Below, piece after piece: positions 10,776 to 22,590 of a stretch of 64,000 bases of DNA. Location: the NCBI GenBank assembly GCA_964016885.1, contig OZ024742.1:124391615-124455614 (forward strand), given 5' to 3'. Each line of letters starts with the position of its first letter. Position 1 is the stretch's first letter. This DNA comes from Eledone cirrhosa (Eukaryota > Mollusca > Cephalopoda > Octopoda > Eledonidae). A program made the position numbers and the translations under genes. The notes under the pieces are model-generated. The model saw nothing but the letters and a program-made list of their open reading frames with translations. It made no database searches and was not told the DNA's origin.

Positions 10776-11018
10776 AGAAATATTACTCTCTCAAACAATA
10801 TGGAATTTAATATTTGTATAAGACTGTACCAATAATTAGACATTATTAATGCACAAAGGCCATATGATCAAGCGGATTGCGTAACGACTAGATAGGCTTA
10901 CTTCTGAACACAACACAGAGTTGCGCAAATTCTTAAATAATGTTAATACAGAAATTAACAAAAAATGTAAATATATATGGAAAATATTATTCTGTTGTGC
11001 ATTCAGCTACACCACCCC

Positions 11019-11030
<12 letters not shown>

Positions 11031-11062
<32 letters not shown>

Positions 11063-11179
11063 ATTTGTGTGTGTGGGGGAGAGTAAATTCGGGTGTATGC
11101 GTCAACACATGTGCATGTGTTTGCCCGTGAACATACAGCAATACAATGTACTTAAAATTCGCAGTGATTAAATCCCTTC

Positions 11180-11258
<79 letters not shown>
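11031..11258. repeat. two (TA)n microsatellites
   Basis: TA runs at about 11,031-11,060 and 11,183-11,258, separated by about 120 bp containing short GT-rich sequence. Confidence 0.95.
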
Positions 11259-11266
<8 letters not shown>

Positions 11267-11507
11267 GTACAGAGGCAGAGAGGGAAAGAGAGAGAAAGGG
11301 GAGAGAAAGATGCATAATTATATCTCATACATATTGTATGTACACACCTGCTCATATTTTGTAATGTAACAGATACATAAAGTACAATGTTAGTCGATTA
11401 TAACAGGCAATTTTAATATTGACACGTATTTGCAATCCTATGAAATGTCATACAATGTGGAAAACACGCGGCCTGTTCGTATGAGTGTGGCACGACTGAT
11501 CATTTGC

Positions 11508-11706
11508 AGTATTGAGTGTTGTGTTCGTGAACAAAACGTCTCATTTCTCGTCGTTCCGATATACTAAGCTGAAAATAAGTACTAGTAATAGCTGGGGATT
11601 TAACGCTGTGACGGATTGGTGTACTGTGCAGGGGGCAGTTGTATACTCTCCGTCGCTGCACGCCATTAAAACTGGGATAAGCACCGGCTTGTTGAACCTC
11701 CGGACA
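11508..11706 (+). mobile_element. tRNA-derived SINE, second family, degenerate head
   Basis: Shares its body with the copies at 24,645, 45,841 and 56,920: gtgttgtgttcgtgaacaaa, then gctgaaaataagtact, then ggataagcaccggcttg near the 3' end. The tRNA-like head before 11,508 is too diverged to show clear A and B boxes. Confidence 0.65.
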
Positions 11707-12725
11707 CTATAGATATGTTAAACATAGTGTTAGAAATGTCGTACTTTATGTGATCATATGAATTTCCTCACTAACCACAGTGTCTCGAACACAAGCCAGC
11801 AGCTCGACATGTGCGCAATTCATAATGGAAGTACATTCTTAAGCTCCCTCATATACCATCGTTATTGTCTTGGTTGTGGAAATCTTACGCTGTATAATTT
11901 ACTAATAGATAATCCTAATGGATTCTCACTACTGGATTACTTGTTATCAAAGTATTTACATGTATATAATATATATATATATATGTGTATATGTGCGTGC
12001 GTATGTGTGAGTATATCGCAACTGCATCCGCTTTATTTGCATTACTAGATTTGTGACAAGAGCAAGTAAACCTTTCATCGCTTCAAATAATTCATATCAA
12101 TTATGTTCTATGACCAAAACATTGTAGTATTGATAATATGTATGTCTCGTTCCTTATTATTTTGTCAGATATTTCAGTTTCGACATTGAGACATTATTAA
12201 AACTTGTCTCATTTTACCGTATCTAGAATTCGTTTAAATCCTAGTAATTTGAAACCATATGTTCATAGAAATGTACATGTTTTTCTCTTAAATGAAAGAT
12301 AGGGTATTCTCGATAGATAAATTTCCGCCTGCATTATTTAATTAATTTCCAATTTAATTCTTATTCATGAAGTTAATTAAAACGCAATTGGCGGAATTAA
12401 GGCAAATATCTAATAATATAAACTTTATGAGAAAATGAATTGTAATATATGTCCTTTTACGACAGCACATGCAGAAATTTAGATTCGTTGACATTTAAAA
12501 TAGAATATATTTCTATTCTATCACATTCAGAAAATTACTTACAAAATATCATCAGTGTAAACATTATGACGTGCGCATTCTACACTATGGAGTTTTTCTA
12601 CAACATTAACTTTAACATTTAAGTTTGGGTTTAAATTATCTGTGAACAGACATACGTCGTGAATATTTTATTTCCTTTATACTCCCCAAACATTTGAAGT
12701 AGAATGTTGGTTGTTTCCATGAACT
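11707..12725. other. no recognised feature
   Basis: AT-rich DNA. A short TA run near 11,970-11,985 is the only structure seen. Confidence 0.5.
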
Positions 12726-12850
12726 ATTATTATATTACATGGTTAACTTTGCCTTTCATCCTTACGGGCTCGATAAAATAAAGTACCAGTAATGCACTGG
12801 TTAATTGCTGGCCTTGTGCCAAAAAGTAGTAACAATTATTATATTACATG
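12726..12850 (+). mobile_element. 5'-truncated SINE with 16-bp target-site duplication
   Basis: The body (12,742-12,834) reads gttaactttgcctttcatcc, ggctcgataaaataaag, ttgctggccttgtgcc and ends aagtagtaaca. It is bracketed by exact copies of attattatattacatg at 12,726-12,741 and 12,835-12,850. The duplication marks a target-primed insertion. The tRNA-like head is absent. Confidence 0.92.
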
Positions 12851-12858
12851 TGCACACC

Positions 12859-12886
12859 AACACATACACACACACGCACGCACGCA

Positions 12887-12977
<91 letters not shown>

Positions 12978-12985
12978 AGAGAGAC

Positions 12986-13032
<47 letters not shown>
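12859..13032. repeat. compound (AC)n-(TA)n-(GA)n microsatellite
   Basis: Successive AC, TA and GA blocks with few interruptions. Confidence 0.95.
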
Positions 13033-13035
<3 letters not shown>

Positions 13036-13112
13036 GTATTGATATATGTGTGTATGTTATGCAAGTATGATTCTATTCGAGTATGTTTGTATACATGTGT
13101 GCATGTATATGA

Positions 13113-13746
<634 letters not shown>

Positions 13747-14202
13747 AATTAAGTTAAAGATGTACATCCATATATGTATACTGAAATACTAGTATGTATA
13801 TGAATACACACACGTATACATATGTAGATGTACCAAGTTTTTTTCACTGGTCACTTTACTGTGAGTGGCCAGCTATTCTGTATGTAAACACACAGACAAA
13901 CCGGTTTTTAGAGTCATACTGGTTTTTGAGGAAACACCTTTCCTCTATTCTCCAGAAAGCCAGACAAGGAATATTGAACTAGTTTCGTTGTTGTTACAAC
14001 TCATCAGCAATATTTACCTATCTTCCGGCCTCTCTAGAGAATCGTAAAAGCACATATCGTTATATGCTTTTTCTATGATAATTAGTAGTGGGCAGACTAA
14101 TTTGCATAGAGTGTGAGTAAGTACCGGTTCAACGGAGACGATAAAAACAAATAACGAAACGAAATTAAATTTCGTTTCGTTTGTAACTCACTTTTGTATG
14201 AC
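13747..14202 (-). repeat. 468-bp retrozyme unit, subfamily 1, copy 2 (clipped at the junction)
   Basis: Essentially identical to copy 1 up to tttgtatgac at 14,202, where the sequence turns over into a reverse-complemented unit. The last about 12 bp of the unit are absent. Confidence 0.95.
13968..14018 (-). ncRNA. type I hammerhead ribozyme, subfamily 1, copy 2
   Basis: Identical to the motif 468 bp to the left. Predicted cleavage is between 13,977 and 13,976. With copy 1 it delimits one complete 468-nt minus-strand monomer (13,509-13,976). Confidence 0.9.
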
Positions 14203-14413
14203 GGTTTGTCTGTGTGTTTACATACAGAATAGCTGGCCACTCACAGTAAAGTGACCAGTGAAAAAAACTTGGTACATCTACATATGTATACGTGTGTGTA
14301 TTCATATACATACTAGTATTTCAGTATACATATATGGATGTACATCTTTAACTTAATTGTTTAAGCGTCAGTCATACAAAAGTGAGTTACAAACGAAACG
14401 AAATTTAATTTCG
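14203..14413 (+). repeat. reverse-complemented partial unit at the array turnover
   Basis: Exact complement of the segment running from the end of one subfamily 1 unit across the unit boundary to cagacaaacc. It must therefore derive from a dimeric junction. It lacks the ribozyme. It grades into the subfamily 2 unit at a homologous position (aatttcg then ttttcattttg). Confidence 0.92.
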
Positions 14414-14885
14414 TTTTCATTTTGTTTCAATTTATCGTTTTCGGTATGCCTGGCCGATTTAACTCACTCAATATGCAAATTAGGCTGCTCAGCCGTTAAT
14501 TTTCATAAGGAAAGTATATACTTTCGAACGTTCAACTATCTGGCAGATGGGTAAACGGTGCTGATGATAGCTAACAAGCTTGAAACTAGTACATCGTTCC
14601 TGTGTCAGTGTTGAACAAAAAGGTGACGTGGTTGCCTTAACACCGTATGGCATAAATTCAGGCTGTTCAGTTTGTTTACAAACGAACAAAGCGACGTTAT
14701 AATAAGCGCCGCTAAACTGATACGTGCATATATGTATGTGTACCTGTATGCATATGTATGTATATATGTATATATATATATATATGTGCATGCTACTGTA
14801 CGTCTGTATACATATATGTATGTACGTATACATGCATACTTACATTTAAGTAAGTGCCATACTAAGAGTGAGAAATGAAATTTCG
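14414..14885 (+). repeat. 472-bp retrozyme unit, subfamily 2, copy 1
   Basis: Begins ttttcattttgtttcaattt. The reverse complement aligns along its length with subfamily 1 (shared ctaatttgcata, ctagtttc, catcagca, gtaaacac/gtaaacaa), so both are diverged members of one family in opposite orientation. Confidence 0.95.
14549..14600 (+). ncRNA. type I hammerhead ribozyme, subfamily 2, copy 1
   Basis: CTGATGA at 14,561-14,567, stem II AGCT / AGCT with loop AACA and a T-T mismatch at its base, GAAA at 14,582-14,585, stem III CTAG, then TA. Cleavage is predicted between 14,591 and 14,592. Stem I is AACGGTG (14,554-14,560) with CATCGTT (14,592-14,598): six Watson-Crick pairs and one G-T wobble. Stem sequences differ from subfamily 1 but pairing is kept. 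Confidence 0.9.
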
Positions 14886-15357
14886 TTTTCATTTTGTTTC
14901 AATTTATCGTTTTCGGTATGCCTGGCCGATTTAACTCACTCAATATGCAAATTAGGCTGCTCAGCCGTTAATTTTCATAAGGAAAGTATATACTTTCGAA
15001 CGTTCAACTATCTGGCAGATGGGTAAACGGTGCTGATGATAGCTAACAAGCTTGAAACTAGTACATCGTTCCTGTGTCAGTGTTGAACAAAAAGGTGACG
15101 TGGTTGCCTTAACACCGTATGGCATAAATTCAGGCTGTTCAGTTTGTTTACAAACGAACAAAGCGACGTTATAATAAGCGCCGCTAAACTGATACGTGCA
15201 TATATGTATGTGTACCTGTATGCATATGTATGTATATATGTATATATATATATATATGTGCATGCTACTGTACGTCTGTATACATATATGTATGTACGTA
15301 TACATGCATACTTACATTTAAGTAAGTGCCATACTAAGAGTGAGAAATGAAATTTCG
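14886..15357 (+). repeat. 472-bp retrozyme unit, subfamily 2, copy 2
   Basis: Indistinguishable from copy 1 over its length by eye; period 472 bp. Confidence 0.95.
15021..15072 (+). ncRNA. type I hammerhead ribozyme, subfamily 2, copy 2
   Basis: Same motif as copy 1. Predicted cleavage between 15,063 and 15,064, giving a complete 472-nt monomer (14,592-15,063). Confidence 0.9.
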
Positions 15358-15786
15358 TTTTCATTTTGTTTCAATTTATCGTTTTCGGTATGCCTGGCCG
15401 ATTTAACTCACTCAATATGCAAATTAGGCTGCTCAGCCGTTAATTTTCATAAGGAAAGTATATACTTTCGAACGTTCAACTATCTGGCAGATGGGTAAAC
15501 GGTGCTGATGATAGCTAACAAGCTTGAAACTAGTACATCGTTCCTGTGTCAGTGTTGAACAAAAAGGTGACGTGGTTGCCTTAACACCGTATGGCATAAA
15601 TTCAGGCTGTTCAGTTTGTTTACAAACGAACAAAGCGACGTTATAATAAGCGCCGCTAAACTGATACGTGCATATATGTATGTGTACCTGTATGCATATG
15701 TATGTATATATGTATATATATATATATATATGTGCATGCTACTGTACGTCTGTATACATATATGTATGTACGTATACATGCATACT

Positions 15787-15791
<5 letters not shown>
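15358..15791 (+). repeat. 472-bp retrozyme unit, subfamily 2, copy 3 (3' clipped)
   Basis: Follows copies 1 and 2 but stops at catacttacat and passes directly into (TA)n, lacking the last about 40 bp. Its internal TA run is slightly longer than in the other copies. Confidence 0.93.
15493..15544 (+). ncRNA. type I hammerhead ribozyme, subfamily 2, copy 3
   Basis: Same motif. Predicted cleavage between 15,535 and 15,536, giving a second complete 472-nt monomer (15,064-15,535). Confidence 0.9.

Positions 15792-15852
<61 letters not shown>
15790..15852. repeat. (TA)n microsatellite, right flank of the ribozyme array
   Basis: Uninterrupted TA run directly joined to the last unit. Confidence 0.95.
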
Positions 15853-15855
<3 letters not shown>

Positions 15856-16340
15856 ATATATACTTGTAGACAAATTACCCTTCGGGTGGTCTTCTGCCTC
15901 CATGTGTAGTGTGCATATTGATATTATACGAAAGTATATAAGCATATAGATATGATACATCAAATAAAATCGTAATTGACAATAAACACAGAAATTGAAT
16001 GTAGACTGCGTTACACTGACTTACGTAATCAGTAACATAATCCATGATAAATTAAAAAAAAGGCGATGTTATATACAAACTGCATTAGGAGAAAATTAAT
16101 GACGGAAATATATGAATGTTTAATTAAGCGATCGCTAACCGGAAGTGATGACATTTGAAAATGTTAAAAGAAGTGAATCTTTAAATAAGCAATAAAATAT
16201 ATTTAATCAAAAGCTGCGAAATTTAGCAGATACATTATGTAATATTCATTCATTATATATTCAAAGGAATCCAACTTATTTTACAAATGGGATAAAAAAA
16301 GTATATTCTGGATGCTGTCCTCCACTCCTTTCTTTATTAT
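15853..16340. other. no recognised feature
   Basis: AT-rich unique-looking sequence without supported genes. Confidence 0.5.
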
Positions 16341-16646
16341 AGTTAAGATATATATATATAGATATCTAGATTGGTAGATACATACATACATATATACACA
16401 CAATCGGACACACACACACGCACAAATACATATATATATACACATATATACCTATCTATCTATCTATCTATCTCTATATATGTGTGTGTGTGTGTGTGTG
16501 TTTTTGTGCGTGTGTGTGTGTGTACGATTGTGTGTGTGTGTGTTTATCTGTTTGTATGTACTGTTTGTATGTATATTATCTGTTAAGTTAACATTTTACA
16601 ATGGATTTGTCCAAGGGCCGTTTTTATATATATCAGTGTGTGAGTG

Positions 16647-16679
<33 letters not shown>

Positions 16680-16831
16680 AAATGGATGTGTGATGTGTGT
16701 GTTCGCTTGTATAGAGTATTTGCATGTAAATGCAATTGAGCAAATATTTAAAAATATTAAAAATATATATAATAATATATATATATATGCATACATATAT
16801 ATATTTCTATATATATGTATGTATGTATATA

Positions 16832-16878
<47 letters not shown>

Positions 16879-16886
16879 ATATAATA
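16341..16886. repeat. microsatellite-rich stretch (TA, CTAT, TG, TA)
   Basis: Short TA run, (CTAT)n near 16,450-16,470, interrupted TG runs at 16,481-16,550 and 16,633-16,710, and TA-rich blocks at 16,770-16,886. Confidence 0.9.
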
Positions 16887-17511
16887 ATAATAAATTTGAA
16901 GACTAACATCCAAAGAGGGCTCGATAAGGATAAATATATATCAAATGTATAAGAACCGTAGAGAAAATATTTATTAAAATAACAGATTAAAGTTTAAGGA
17001 AAGAATTGCTGCTTTCACCCTTAACGGGATCTTCTGAAACTGACAAAGTCAATCTGTAAACGCAGAAGTGAATATTTCAAAAAAACGTTGCAACCGGGGG
17101 AAGACAGAAAGACGATACTTTGGTTCGTGGAAACGGTCCCTGACAAAGAATGGGAAAAAACGAATATAATACGTCATTATTTGGAGCGGTGAAAAACAAT
17201 TACACGCAAAGACAGAACCACGTTTATGTTATGAAAGAAGTCGTAGACTAATATTCTCATAGGTGGTTCATAGAGACGTTCTCTGACAATGAACGGAAAA
17301 ACGAAGGTAATACGTTAAATATTTTCCCGTTCTTTGCCAGGGAACGTTTCCACGAACCAAAGTATCGTCTTCCTGTCTTCCTCCAGCTGCAACATTTTTT
17401 GAAATATTCACTTCTGCGTTCACAGATTGACTTTGTCAGTTTCAGAAGATCCCGTTAAGGGTGAAAGCAGCGATTCTTTGCTTACACTTTAATCTGGTAT
17501 TTTAATAAATA
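16887..17511. mobile_element. PLE-derived element with about 189-bp inverted arms
   Basis: The arms 16,969-17,157 and 17,323-17,511 are complementary over nearly their whole length (gattaaagtttaa, cacccttaacgggatcttc, acgatactttggttcgtgg). The same sequence forms the direct terminal repeats of the PLE at 46,981-50,513. This is therefore a coding-free derivative made of two terminal repeats in inverted orientation with about 165 bp between them. It begins with an aataataaatttgaagac segment also seen at 50,146 and 58,231. Confidence 0.8.
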
Positions 17512-17534
17512 TATATATATATATATATATATAT

Positions 17535-17935
17535 CATAAAACATGTCTATAGAATCACCAGATAAAATATATACCATTTCCTCTCCCAATTAGCATAATT
17601 AACCATATCAAGAATCGATTAGACCAAGCTATAAGAATAAAGGCTTCTATGAAGAAATCTCCGACAAATAACCGAAAGCAGCCCTTCGCGGCGCTTACGA
17701 CGGAGTATTTATCGAGTATTTCTACAGCGTGTATAGATCGACCAGATATACAGTCAACCAAACAGAATTAGGTGTAAAATAAACTAGGAGAAAAATGAAC
17801 ATATTTAGTGACCTATACCATGGTTTGGTCCACATTTTAAGAAATCCGATAACATTGGACATCTGGAGCACCGGATACTTCAGGAGTTAGCTCAAATGTA
17901 CACAATTAATTTTCCAAAGTGATCGCGCCAAGAAT
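17535..17935 (+). repeat. dispersed repeat shared with 41,106-41,540
   Basis: Shares aattagcataattaacca, gctataagaataaagg, catctatgaagaaat-type words and a final tttccaaagtg with the block in front of the truncated PLE at 42 kb. It is probably the 5' or terminal region of the same PLE group. No ORF over 70 codons fits. Confidence 0.6.

Positions 17936-17939
<4 letters not shown>

Positions 17940-17990
<51 letters not shown>
17940..17990. repeat. (AC)n-(TA)n microsatellite
   Basis: Short AC run then TA run directly abutting the inverted-repeat element that starts at 17,991. Confidence 0.95.
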
Positions 17991-17992
<2 letters not shown>

Positions 17993-18710
17993 AACCAGTA
18001 AGACCCCGACAGCTGAGCTCAAGCCGTTTCGACGGCTAATTCTGGACTAAATGAACATTTATCCTGGTATTTAAATAGCCGATCTTCTCAAGGGGTAATT
18101 CCATATATGGTCAAAGTGATTGTCAAAAATCAGTAGTAATTCTGTGGTTGCAAATTAGTAGGGGAGATGGTGGCTAAACCTGCCAGTAGGAGAAAGAGGG
18201 GAGGGGGTGGAGTAGACCCAATCAAGCGTTGGTAGTGCCAGCTACAGCTGGGCATGAGGTCAAAGAAGATACAGGGGAGGGGGAGGGGGAGGAAGTCGGA
18301 ACGGTAGGTAGAACAATGGGGGGTAGAAATAGGAAAGAAAAAATACTGAGAGTGAAGAAAAGCAAATAAGTGTAAAGAAAAAATTAAATTCTACGACCTA
18401 GGTGTCAGGCTATTGTTAGGCGAGAATAAAATAAAGAAAGAAAGAAAGAAGTAAATAAATGAATAAATAAATAAATAAGGAAATAAGTAAAAGAACTAGG
18501 TGGGACGAATTAGGCAAGGACCCTTTTAAGAGGTATAAGTACGTAAATGATACGGTGACTGGTCAACAAAAGGGGCCAAAATACTAAAGAGACTACCACG
18601 AAATAAACAATAAAGGTTTCCATCCAGGAAATACCAGGATAAATGTTCATTTAGTCCAGAATTAGCCGTCGAAACGGCTTGAGCTCAGCTGTCGGGGTCT
18701 TACTGGTTCC
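17991..18710. mobile_element. 720-bp element with perfect 80-bp terminal inverted repeats
   Basis: The first 80 bases (from ggaaccagtaagaccccgac to tttatcctggtat) are the exact complement of the last 80 (18,631-18,710). The arms include the short hairpin gccgtcgaaacggc. The interior is non-coding, purine-rich and has AAAT-type repeats near 18,440-18,480. Flanks are TA on the left and TATTA on the right, so a TA target duplication is possible but cannot be shown in this context. It could be a MITE or a coding-free PLE derivative with inverted ends. Confidence 0.88.
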
Positions 18711-18790
18711 TATTACCCACTCTACTACTTCAAGTATTGAGTACTTTGGTGCGTTATGGTCCACCTGGTTCCTTACCACATTTCCTTCGT

Positions 18791-18791
<1 letters not shown>

Positions 18792-18818
<27 letters not shown>
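18792..18818. repeat. (TA)n microsatellite
   Basis: Short pure TA run. Confidence 0.9.
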
Positions 18819-18821
<3 letters not shown>

Positions 18822-19349
18822 TAATGGTTTGTAACTTTGCGCTACTATTGATTTATCAAGTTGTGCACTCGATGAATAGGTGGGTCATTTTTAGTATAGT
18901 ATTTGGTACTTTACATCTGTTATATTACGATCGGTCTTCTTCATAAGCAGAGTGTTAATAATAATAATGAAGCGGAACGAAATTTCAAAGTATCATCGTT
19001 AATTTCATACAGGTGTTTCCCGCGTTTCGCAATTGATCAGATCAAGCAGCGATTAGGGCCCGACTCTGGAATCAATAGCTAATCAGACTCCTGGATAAAG
19101 AATAAATATTCCGTGATATTATGAATGTTGAGCATCATAGTGCGAGTCTATAGCATCAATATATACATGTATATCCCCAGCCATAAGCATTATTTCCACA
19201 CACACAAACACATATTTATGTATGTATTTATGGATATATGTTAATATATTTATTTATCTATGTGTTTGTATGTATACATGTGTGTATGTGTGTACGTATG
19301 TGTTTTTTTAGCGTGTTTATTCACACCCGCACACGCACACACACACACA

Positions 19350-19350
19350 C

Positions 19351-19422
<72 letters not shown>
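19350..19422. repeat. (AC)n-(TA)n microsatellite
   Basis: AC run ending at about 19,350 followed by about 70 bp of TA. Confidence 0.95.
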
Positions 19423-19424
<2 letters not shown>

Positions 19425-19431
<7 letters not shown>

Positions 19432-22400
19432 CGAGCATGTGTGTTTCTGTACGTGAGATGTGCGAAACTGGTCAATTTTTTTTATTTTCCTTTGCCTATT
19501 TGTTGATTCATACATTTTAGTTATCTGCAATATGGTGTAATATTTATCTTTATATTTACAGAAATATCTTCCATCAAACCTATTAATCTTGCACTTCTAA
19601 TATGTATGCGACACTATTTTCGAACCAAGCATTCCTCTTTCAGTATGTAAGGGTTACACTGTTCACATATATATAACTCTATTGAGCTGTAAATAAGTTG
19701 AATTTCTGTTTTAGATTTTTCTTTTTCAAACGCTTATGAATTTCACGCAATATTTGCTTTATAACTCATTTCTTAAGCTAAACTGTTTTTGCTTGATTTT
19801 CTTTGTTTTATTGTTGTCTATCTTGAGCTTTGTTAAAGAACTTTAAATTTTGGCAGCTACAGCATATTATATCTTTGTATATAATGTATTTTAATTCAAA
19901 ATCTAAACTGTTTATCGCATTTATTTCATAAATATCACGGCAACATACTCGTTGCCTCGTATTTTATATCTTTAAACAGTTTTATTTCGTAATTATTGAC
20001 ACATTTGTTTGTTTGGAGTTAAATACCTTACAATTTTCATTCAGTGACATGTACAGCTTCACAGGTAACCATACATAACACTACATTAAATAAGGCTTTT
20101 ATATATGTTGATATGTCTATAACTAGCACTTTAAAGATATTCCCGTAGCAGATACGCATATGTTTAAGGAACATTTTATTTATTTATATTTTGGGAGTAT
20201 TTTCGCTATATTGTCATTTTTCCGAACGAATGAAATTGTATCATATTGATGAAAGAACGTATTTTATTAATTACAATTAACAGTGTTGATTTTTTATGGA
20301 TTAAATATAAGCAGGATTGCTATATGTTGTAAGTGTAGACAAACTGGCGGTAAAATGTTAACTGTTTATATGTTCGATACGAAAGCTCACTTGGAATGTG
20401 TGTTAATAGTTAGATCTGTATAGTTCTAAAATTGAGCCCTTCTATAACACAATGACATTCTCACTTCACATCATGGCTAGATAGTCAGTTGTACAGTTAC
20501 AGCTGATGATTGGCAAATTCCATTGAACCGTAATGCATTGTTGACCATTTATAGACTATGGGAAATTGAATGCGACGACCATGCCAACTATTCCTCCAAT
20601 GAAACAGCGTTATTTTCATAGTCGCAGATTATGTATAGACAATTTTAATGACATACAATAGTGGGTCCTTATTAAGTCATCGATAGGAAAAAATCATTAA
20701 GTCACACTATTTAACATTCTTTCTTACAGAACAAAATTATTAAAAAAATATTTTAAAATGAAGGTTTTGTTTTAAGTTGTTAGTACTAAAGTAAGCATGT
20801 TGACATTGTTGAATATTAATTCTGGGAAGGGATGATTGATGCTTACATAGATAACACATTCATGGCAACACAGAAAATATTTCATCTGCTCTAACAATTA
20901 TGATTTTAATATTTTAGTAGAATTACCCATCATTATTTTTAATGATTGCACAACCTAACTAAGCCACCAGTTTTAAATCAGTGTAAATCTCACGTTCTTT
21001 TCGTAGTTTAAACAATTACAGTATATATAATGCCTAATGAGTACTATAACAATATGATTATTAGGTTCTGTTATAATACAATGATATGTTTACGTTTATT
21101 AAATTGTACATAATTTTATACAAAATGTCAATATCTACAAAAAAGAAAATATAAATGATCACTACTGTGTATATGTACAGTGTACATATGTAAACTATTG
21201 CTATTATATATGCCTGTATATTAAATACATGTACATTTTATACGTGTAGACTGTATAAATATATAATATATTAATCTGAACTATATGTTATCCATTTAAT
21301 CCTTAAGCAAACCTAACAACCCATCTGTACTTGTGAGTGTCTTCGTTTAATTAGTTCAACAGTTGTAATTATTTGTCTATTTGTATATGAATGTATATAT
21401 GGATATATTGCCTCAATGTATTTACACTTGATGCATGTATCGTTTATAATTGTTAATTAGTACAGAAAGTTTATAACAATATAGAAGCTGATATATATTG
21501 GACTGAAGTGAAGCAACAACAGCTTCAAGTAATATACTTCCTGTAATTACTCTATCACAAGCTATCCAATAATATACAGTCTACCCTCAATTTCCCAAAC
21601 ATCAGTTGGACGATAGCAACGCTTTATTTCTCATTTTATTATTTTCTAATCTGAGCTCTCTGACCAAACATTGAGTGTACGTAACAAGAAATAATTAATT
21701 TAACCAATGGAAGCCACATTATGTAAAGGGCTGTAAGCCCTTACCCCCAGTGTCTCTATCCTAATCTACCAATTATTAGATATTTAATGATTAATAGAAA
21801 TTGTGGTAAAGGTTTCCACATATGATCTTCAAATAATACTCTTAATTAAATGTGTATTCACTCAAATAGAAATTTCTCGGAGGAATATATGTTGTACACA
21901 ACAGCAATATATACTTAGCTTCGTGAAGAATGTGAAATCCCATAATATAGCAAGGCGATCGCTTATACATTACTATAATTAGATTATAATGAATGATTAC
22001 ATCTAATCGAAGACGCAAATTAATCCAAACACTTTGCTCTGTAACAATACGTTTGATTATATGTTGATATTTTTGAAATCTCATTTTGTTATACTCATTA
22101 GAGTAACTTTTAGTCGTAATGGCTATTACAAAAATATATGAAAAATTGTTCCAGAGAAAAGTTTTTTATTTGAACAGTTGATTTGCACTGAAATGTTTGC
22201 AGATATCTGGTCATCTGTAAAAAGAGTTTGGAGTTTCCCTCAGTTATATTCCAGACAATTTGCTTTAAGCTTGATATTCATATCAGACAGCTACGTGCCT
22301 TTATGTCCGAGGCTTGGTATCTATATCAACAGCTTCATGTCTCATTGCCCAATATTTCAAATTTATGTCTAATGCCTTCGTACCATTTTGCCAGACGTTT

Positions 22401-22522
22401 GATCCGTATATCAAAGTTTTGATGTATGTATGTTTGAGGGTCAATATTTATAGAAACCACAAATGGTATCTATATTTTATAAAATATCAATCGTAATTAT
22501 TTGATGTCAAATATTTATTTTA

Positions 22523-22529
<7 letters not shown>
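19425..22529. other. 3.1 kb without recognised features
   Basis: Very AT-rich DNA with only scattered short ORFs, no microsatellite over 30 bp and no recognised transposon. It could be intronic or intergenic host sequence. Confidence 0.55.

Positions 22530-22587
<58 letters not shown>
22530..22587. repeat. (TA)n microsatellite
   Basis: About 58 bp of pure TA. Confidence 0.95.
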
Positions 22588-22590
<3 letters not shown>

